Of a DNA stretch of 16,112 nucleotides, positions 12,930 to 16,112 are shown piece after piece (positions within the stretch are counted from its first letter, which is position 1; every line of letters begins with the position of its first letter). The notes beneath the pieces were generated by a model that searched no databases, was not told where the DNA came from, and saw only the letters and a program-made list of their open reading frames with translations. The DNA is from an uncultured bacterium (GTDB lineage Bacteria > Cyanobacteriota > Vampirovibrionia > Gastranaerophilales > Gastranaerophilaceae): NCBI GenBank assembly GCA_900549855.1, contig URPS01000045.1:1-16112 (forward strand), read 5' to 3'. Position numbers and translations under genes: made by a program.

Positions 12930-15479
12930 ATGTCAATCGGAGGCGTAAACGGAGGGTATAATAATTACTCAATCTATTCAAGTAGAACTAGTGCCACAAA
13001 TGGAGTAAATTCTACAGGAGAAACAAAAGAAGAAAAAGTAAAACGTTTAACTGAAAAAATTAAAACGCTTACAGAATCTATTACTAACATGAAAACTCAG
13101 GCAGAAAGCTATAAGAACAAAGCTGAAAGTATAAAAGCCAGTGTTGCATCAGTTAGTGCCGCACAACAAAATGTTCAAGCTCTTGTAGCACAGCTAGATA
13201 GTCAGATTGAAGAACTGAATAATAAAAAGAGTGAAATCGAGGCTAATAAAGCTCAAGCAGAAGAAAGAGTAAATACAGCCAAAGAAAATGTATCCGCTAA
13301 ACAAAAAGCTGTAGAAAATGCGGAAACTAAAGTTACAGAAAAGGAAGAAGCTGTAACTGCTGCAGAAGAAGCCGTTACAGAAAAGGAAGATGCGGTAACT
13401 AATGCACAAACAGCTGTAGAAGAAAAAGAAGCTGCTTATCAAGAAGCTCAAGACAAACTAGCCGAACTTGATGAAAATTACAAACAGGCAATGGAAGCTA
13501 CACGTGCCGCTCAAGAAAAAGTTAGTAGTGCGCAAGAAGCTGTATCTAATGCTCAGGCAGCATTGAGTTCTGCTCAAGCTACTTTGAGTAGCACACCAGC
13601 TACAATTTCAGAAACAAGAACAACAGCAGACGGCAAAACTTATACCGTACAAGTGTCAAATCCCGCTTATGCAGCAGCACAACAAGCGGTGCAACAAGCA
13701 CAACAAGAACTTCAAGCAAGACAAACAGAATTGCAACAAGCTCAGGAAGAATTAGAACAATGCCAACAAGCTGAGCAAGAAGCTTTAGATGCTGTTAATA
13801 CTCAAAAAGAGGAAGTTGCTAATGCAAAGCAAGCTGTAGAAGATGCCAAGGCTGAGTTAGAAGATGCACAAAAAGCATTGGAAGATGCACAAGCAGCCCT
13901 AGAAGAAGCAAAAAGTGATTTAGAAACAGCAAAAGCAGAACTAGAAACAGCAAAAGCAGAAAAAGAGCAGGCGGAAGCTGATCTTGAAACAGCTCAAGCG
14001 GAATTGGAAAACGCAGAAGCAGAACTTAATAAGATAAATGAAGAATTAGTTAAAGTAAATGAAGAAATTGCTGAAAAACAACAGCAAAAGGCTGCGCTAT
14101 CAGAAAATCTTGGAGCGCTAAACAATAATATGGCCATGGTTGAAGAGCAAGCTGAAGCCTATTCTCAAATGGCCGAAGCTATGCAACCTTCCATTGATGC
14201 AATGCAAGAAGAATTAGATGCGGCTTGGGAAGAATTGAATAGCCTTAAAGGTGAAGAGTTGGATGAAGATGCACAAGAAGCAATTGATAAAGCTAATCAA
14301 GAAGCCATTGCCGCTAAAGAAGCTGCAAAAGCTGCAAAAAAAGCAATGCAAGAAGCTCTTGCTCAAGCTGCAACAAGTAAATTCGAATTAAAAGTACAGG
14401 AAGTTGCATTGAAACGTGCTACAGCAATTTTGAACAGATTAAAAACAATGTATAATTACGATGGAAGCTCTAATTATGAAATTAATCAGGACGAATACGC
14501 AGCACTTCAAAAGAAATTGCGCAAAGGTGATACACTTACTAACCTCGAAAAACTTCAAATGGCGGCTTTTGAACTAACTGAAAAAGTAAACCAGATGATT
14601 AGTCAAGCGGCTGATAAATTCTCAACAACAGCAGGCGTCGATAAGAATACACTTAAACAAATGACCGATGATAACGGAAGATTAATGTTCCGAGATGCTG
14701 ACGGTAAGAAAATATATCAATCACAAGACGAGGACGGAAAGACTGTTTACACATACGAAGATGGCAGTGCTTATGAAGGCAATGTCGATGACTTAGGCAA
14801 AGTAATGGGCGCACCGGTTGTCGAAGATAACGGTGAAGTTTATACTGACGCAAATGGTAACAAAGTTTATAAAAATACTGACGATGATGGCAATGAAGTA
14901 TTCACAAATGTTGACGGTACCGATTTCACAGGTGATACATCTAAATTAAAGCAGAAATTGGTTGAATATCAAGATCAAGATACACTTCTTGGAGATCTTA
15001 ATAAAGAATTCGACAAAATGGATGCAGAAATGGATGCTGCAGAAGCAGAAAGAGCAGCTGCAAAAGAACCTGATACGAGTGAAGTTGACACTCAGATAAT
15101 AGAAATTCGTGCTGAAGTTCGAGATGGCGAAGCTGAAAAAGAAGGTCTTACTCCTAGTAACCGAGAAGGCGCATTCACAAAAGATACTCCATTCGGAACA
15201 TTCTTATACGTTTGGGATCCTGCGACTGAAGAATTCAAAGAATTTACAGCAGGTGAAGCAGATGATCCTGATGCTGACTTCACGACTGACTGCAAGCTTA
15301 ATGATAAAGAAAATGAAGAAGCTGTTAAAGGTGACGCTTTAATTGCTATGCAAGAACAAGGCTTAAATGCTGTTGGTGGTGATTCTTATCCGCTTGTTGC
15401 AGAAAAAGACGGTAAATACTTTGAATATGACAAAGAAACCGGTAAATTTAAAGAAATCAACAAAAAAGAAGAAGCTTAG
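12930..15479 (+). CDS. Giant alanine-rich coiled-coil protein with duplicated Asp-Gly-rich module
   Basis: This 849-aa acidic protein is not a member of a family I can name. The N-terminal 30 residues are Gly/Asn/Ser-rich, with no signal peptide or membrane segment. Long Ala/Glu/Gln/Lys coiled coils occupy about 31-221 and 246-500. They are broken once by a beta-hairpin-like insert around ETRTTADGKTYTVQV (228-242), as if the two arms fold back on each other. The best heptads run L310, L317, L324, L331, L338, L352, L359, L366, L373. A helical stretch (500-575) follows. Then come two copies of a 50-residue module (579-630 and 631-680) rich in DxDGxxxY, another acidic helix, and a Gly/Tyr-rich tail (KDGKYFEYDKETGKFKEI). 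AAAGGAG lies 8 nt before the ATG. It is divergent from the flagellar operon. A structural, filament or surface role is inference. Confidence 0.85.
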   Translation: MSIGGVNGGYNNYSIYSSRTSATNGVNSTGETKEEKVKRLTEKIKTLTESITNMKTQAESYKNKAESIKASVASVSAAQQNVQALVAQLDSQIEELNNKKSEIEANKAQAEERVNTAKENVSAKQKAVENAETKVTEKEEAVTAAEEAVTEKEDAVTNAQTAVEEKEAAYQEAQDKLAELDENYKQAMEATRAAQEKVSSAQEAVSNAQAALSSAQATLSSTPATISETRTTADGKTYTVQVSNPAYAAAQQAVQQAQQELQARQTELQQAQEELEQCQQAEQEALDAVNTQKEEVANAKQAVEDAKAELEDAQKALEDAQAALEEAKSDLETAKAELETAKAEKEQAEADLETAQAELENAEAELNKINEELVKVNEEIAEKQQQKAALSENLGALNNNMAMVEEQAEAYSQMAEAMQPSIDAMQEELDAAWEELNSLKGEELDEDAQEAIDKANQEAIAAKEAAKAAKKAMQEALAQAATSKFELKVQEVALKRATAILNRLKTMYNYDGSSNYEINQDEYAALQKKLRKGDTLTNLEKLQMAAFELTEKVNQMISQAADKFSTTAGVDKNTLKQMTDDNGRLMFRDADGKKIYQSQDEDGKTVYTYEDGSAYEGNVDDLGKVMGAPVVEDNGEVYTDANGNKVYKNTDDDGNEVFTNVDGTDFTGDTSKLKQKLVEYQDQDTLLGDLNKEFDKMDAEMDAAEAERAAAKEPDTSEVDTQIIEIRAEVRDGEAEKEGLTPSNREGAFTKDTPFGTFLYVWDPATEEFKEFTAGEADDPDADFTTDCKLNDKENEEAVKGDALIAMQEQGLNAVGGDSYPLVAEKDGKYFEYDKETGKFKEINKKEEA
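13857..14045 (+). repeat. 21-bp (7-codon) degenerate tandem repeat encoding in-phase heptads
   Basis: Nine consecutive 21-nt units encode variants of L-E-x-A-x-A-E/x. Units 4 and 5 (LETAKAE twice) are almost identical at DNA level (TTAGAAACAGCAAAAGCAGAA versus CTAGAAACAGCAAAAGCAGAA, split by one base). One unit starts with Lys instead of Leu. The pattern suggests growth by in-frame duplication. Confidence 0.75.
14664..14969 (+). repeat. Duplicated ~50-residue Asp-Gly-rich module inside the coiled-coil protein
   Basis: Residues 579-630 and 631-680 align end to end: DDNGRLMFRDADGKKIYQ with EDNGEVYTDANGNKVYK, then DEDGKTVYTYEDGSAYEG with DDDGNEVFTNVDGTDFTG. The unit is built from smaller DxDGxxxY repeats, which could bind calcium or form beta turns. 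Confidence 0.7.
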
Positions 15480-15489
15480 CTATAAAGCA

Positions 15490-15535
15490 TAAAAAAGAAC
15501 GGTAAGTAGCAATTTCACTTACTGTTCTTTTTTTT
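15490..15535. terminator. Strong bidirectional rho-independent terminator
   Basis: AGAACGGTAAGT (15496-15507) pairs with ACTTACTGTTCT (15517-15528) over 12 bp with one G-U pair and a 9-nt loop. It is preceded by six A and followed by seven T. It ends the coiled-coil gene (+) and, read the other way, the rhodanese gene (-), whose stop is at 15537. Confidence 0.9.
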
Positions 15536-15536
15536 A

Positions 15537-15920
15537 TTATGTAGTAGCAAACCTAAAATCTTCAGTCCAAGTTTTGAAACCACCGGATAATTCCATAACT
15601 TCAAATCCGTTTTTTGCAAGAAGGTACGCTGCTCTTGCACCAAGATGACAATAATGATTGTAGCAATATACAATATGAAGTTCGTCCTTATTTAACTCTT
15701 TTATTTTGTCAGCCAATTCCTCGTAAGGAATGGATAATGCTTCCGGAATATGTGCAATCTCATAATCGGCACGCATTCTTACATCAATAAGTTTAACGTG
15801 TTTTTCTTCACAAACATTTTTTAATTCTATAGGTCCTAGTGTAAATGCCAATTTTTTACCGAAATAGCATTCTGCTTTCTCCGGATTGTTTCTGATATTC
15901 TGAATGTCTTCTTCTAACAT
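15537..15920 (-). CDS. Single-domain rhodanese-like sulfurtransferase
   Basis: This 127-aa cytoplasmic protein has a single rhodanese fold, which moves sulfur as a persulfide on an active-site cysteine. Signatures are KLIDVRMRADYEIAHIPEALSIPYEEL (43-69; the DVR and H-IP-A motifs), IVYCYNHYCHLGARAA (83-98), and VMELSGGFKTW (108-118). The active-site loop is unusual: instead of C-x-x-G-x-R it reads C86-YNHY-C91-HLGAR, with two cysteines five apart. I remember this variant in other single-domain rhodanese proteins, where the active cysteine is uncertain. The first 40 residues (MLEEDIQNIRNNPEKAE...) form a helical extension. AAGGAG lies 6 nt before the ATG. The gene stands alone and shares the terminator of the coiled-coil gene. 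The acceptor is unknown. Confidence 0.9.
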   Translation of the reverse strand: MLEEDIQNIRNNPEKAECYFGKKLAFTLGPIELKNVCEEKHVKLIDVRMRADYEIAHIPEALSIPYEELADKIKELNKDELHIVYCYNHYCHLGARAAYLLAKNGFEVMELSGGFKTWTEDFRFATT

Positions 15921-16004
15921 AATGTTCTCCTTATTTTGTTTTATATATTCTGATATATCGGACTTGTAGATAAAATATTAATAAATAAGCTCAGCCCCCA
16001 CCTG

Positions 16005-16095
16005 AATTTCTAAGTTTCGCACAGCTCAACTTGAAATTGTTCCCTCTCTGTCACTAGCGTGACATCTCTCCCGCTCAATGGATGTTGCGGGCGAG
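16005..16095. repeat. Three-hairpin intergenic element at the right edge
   Basis: Three inverted repeats follow each other: AATTTCTAAGTT/AACTTGAAATT (16005-16038, one bulge), GTCAC-TAGC-GTGAC (16050-16063) flanked by CTCTCT and ATCTCTC, and CCCGC/GCGGG (16070-16091). The stretch is richer in G+C than its surroundings and has no reading frame. It matches my memory of palindromic dispersed repeats in gut bacteria. It may continue past the window. Confidence 0.5.
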
Positions 16096-16112
16096 AATTA
16101 AGTTTTAGAAGA

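Noticed and set aside
12700..12981. 93-aa minus-strand ORF between fliJ and the coiled-coil gene
   Set aside because: It overlaps the 5' end and promoter of the coiled-coil gene, is low-complexity Leu/Tyr/Phe-rich, and has no ribosome site.
13194..13451. Phe/Ser/Cys-rich ORF antisense to the coiled-coil gene
   Set aside because: It is a mirror of the Glu/Ala-rich codons on the other strand, a known artefact of such sequence.
13857..14045. CRISPR-like array
   Set aside because: The 21-bp periodicity has no spacers and stays in the reading frame as protein heptads.
12930..15479. Coiled-coil gene as an SMC or RecN ATPase, or an autotransporter
   Set aside because: No Walker A/B or signature motifs, no signal peptide and no beta-barrel end are visible.

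Overview
The window is AT-rich bacterial chromosome using the standard code (TGA is a stop, for example at the end of the fliK-like gene). It is densely coded, with 13 protein genes I can support plus one doubtful leader ORF. The mix fits a non-photosynthetic relative of Cyanobacteria, of the Gastranaerophilales/Melainabacteria (Vampirovibrionia) type. It holds a short RpoD-like sigma factor, an S-layer-homology (SLH) secreted protein, a divergent GH77-type glucanotransferase, partial flagellar gene clusters, and proteins opening with a short 'I/L-x-F-(Q/T)' motif. I recall that motif from this group but could not check it, so the lineage call is inference. There is no sign of phage, IS elements, CRISPR, rRNA or tRNA.

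Layout. Positions 1-1220 (minus) are a three-gene run: a small EF-hand protein, a 57-aa protein, and a secreted protein cut by the window edge. A 305-bp gap with a degenerate dispersed repeat follows. Then comes a minus-strand 2-hydroxyacyl-CoA dehydratase-type protein (COG3581/DUF2229 type). A plus-strand sigma-70 gene (start corrected to 2901) converges with zero spacing on a minus-strand GH77-like enzyme that ends in a membrane anchor. Next are a plus-strand SLH protein with a strong terminator, a minus-strand orphan of 271 aa, and divergent hisS (minus) and dapF (plus). A minus-strand flagellar operon (fliJ, fliK-like, hook/rod-type gene) is stitched together by two 8-nt overlaps. Divergent from it is an 849-aa alanine-rich coiled-coil protein ending in a bidirectional terminator shared with a rhodanese gene. 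The last 120 bp carry three consecutive hairpins that look like an intergenic repeat.

How the genes work together. hisS and dapF are housekeeping genes (tRNA charging; meso-diaminopimelate for peptidoglycan and lysine). The SLH protein and dapF point to a diderm-type or SLH-decorated envelope. The fliJ/fliK/hook genes belong to flagellar export and hook assembly. The most novel items are the giant coiled-coil protein (two long helical arms around a short beta-like tip, then a duplicated Asp-Gly-rich module), the tail-anchored glucanotransferase, and the orphan with a conserved-looking HATPxxRGS block. No complete new defence or metabolic system is evident.
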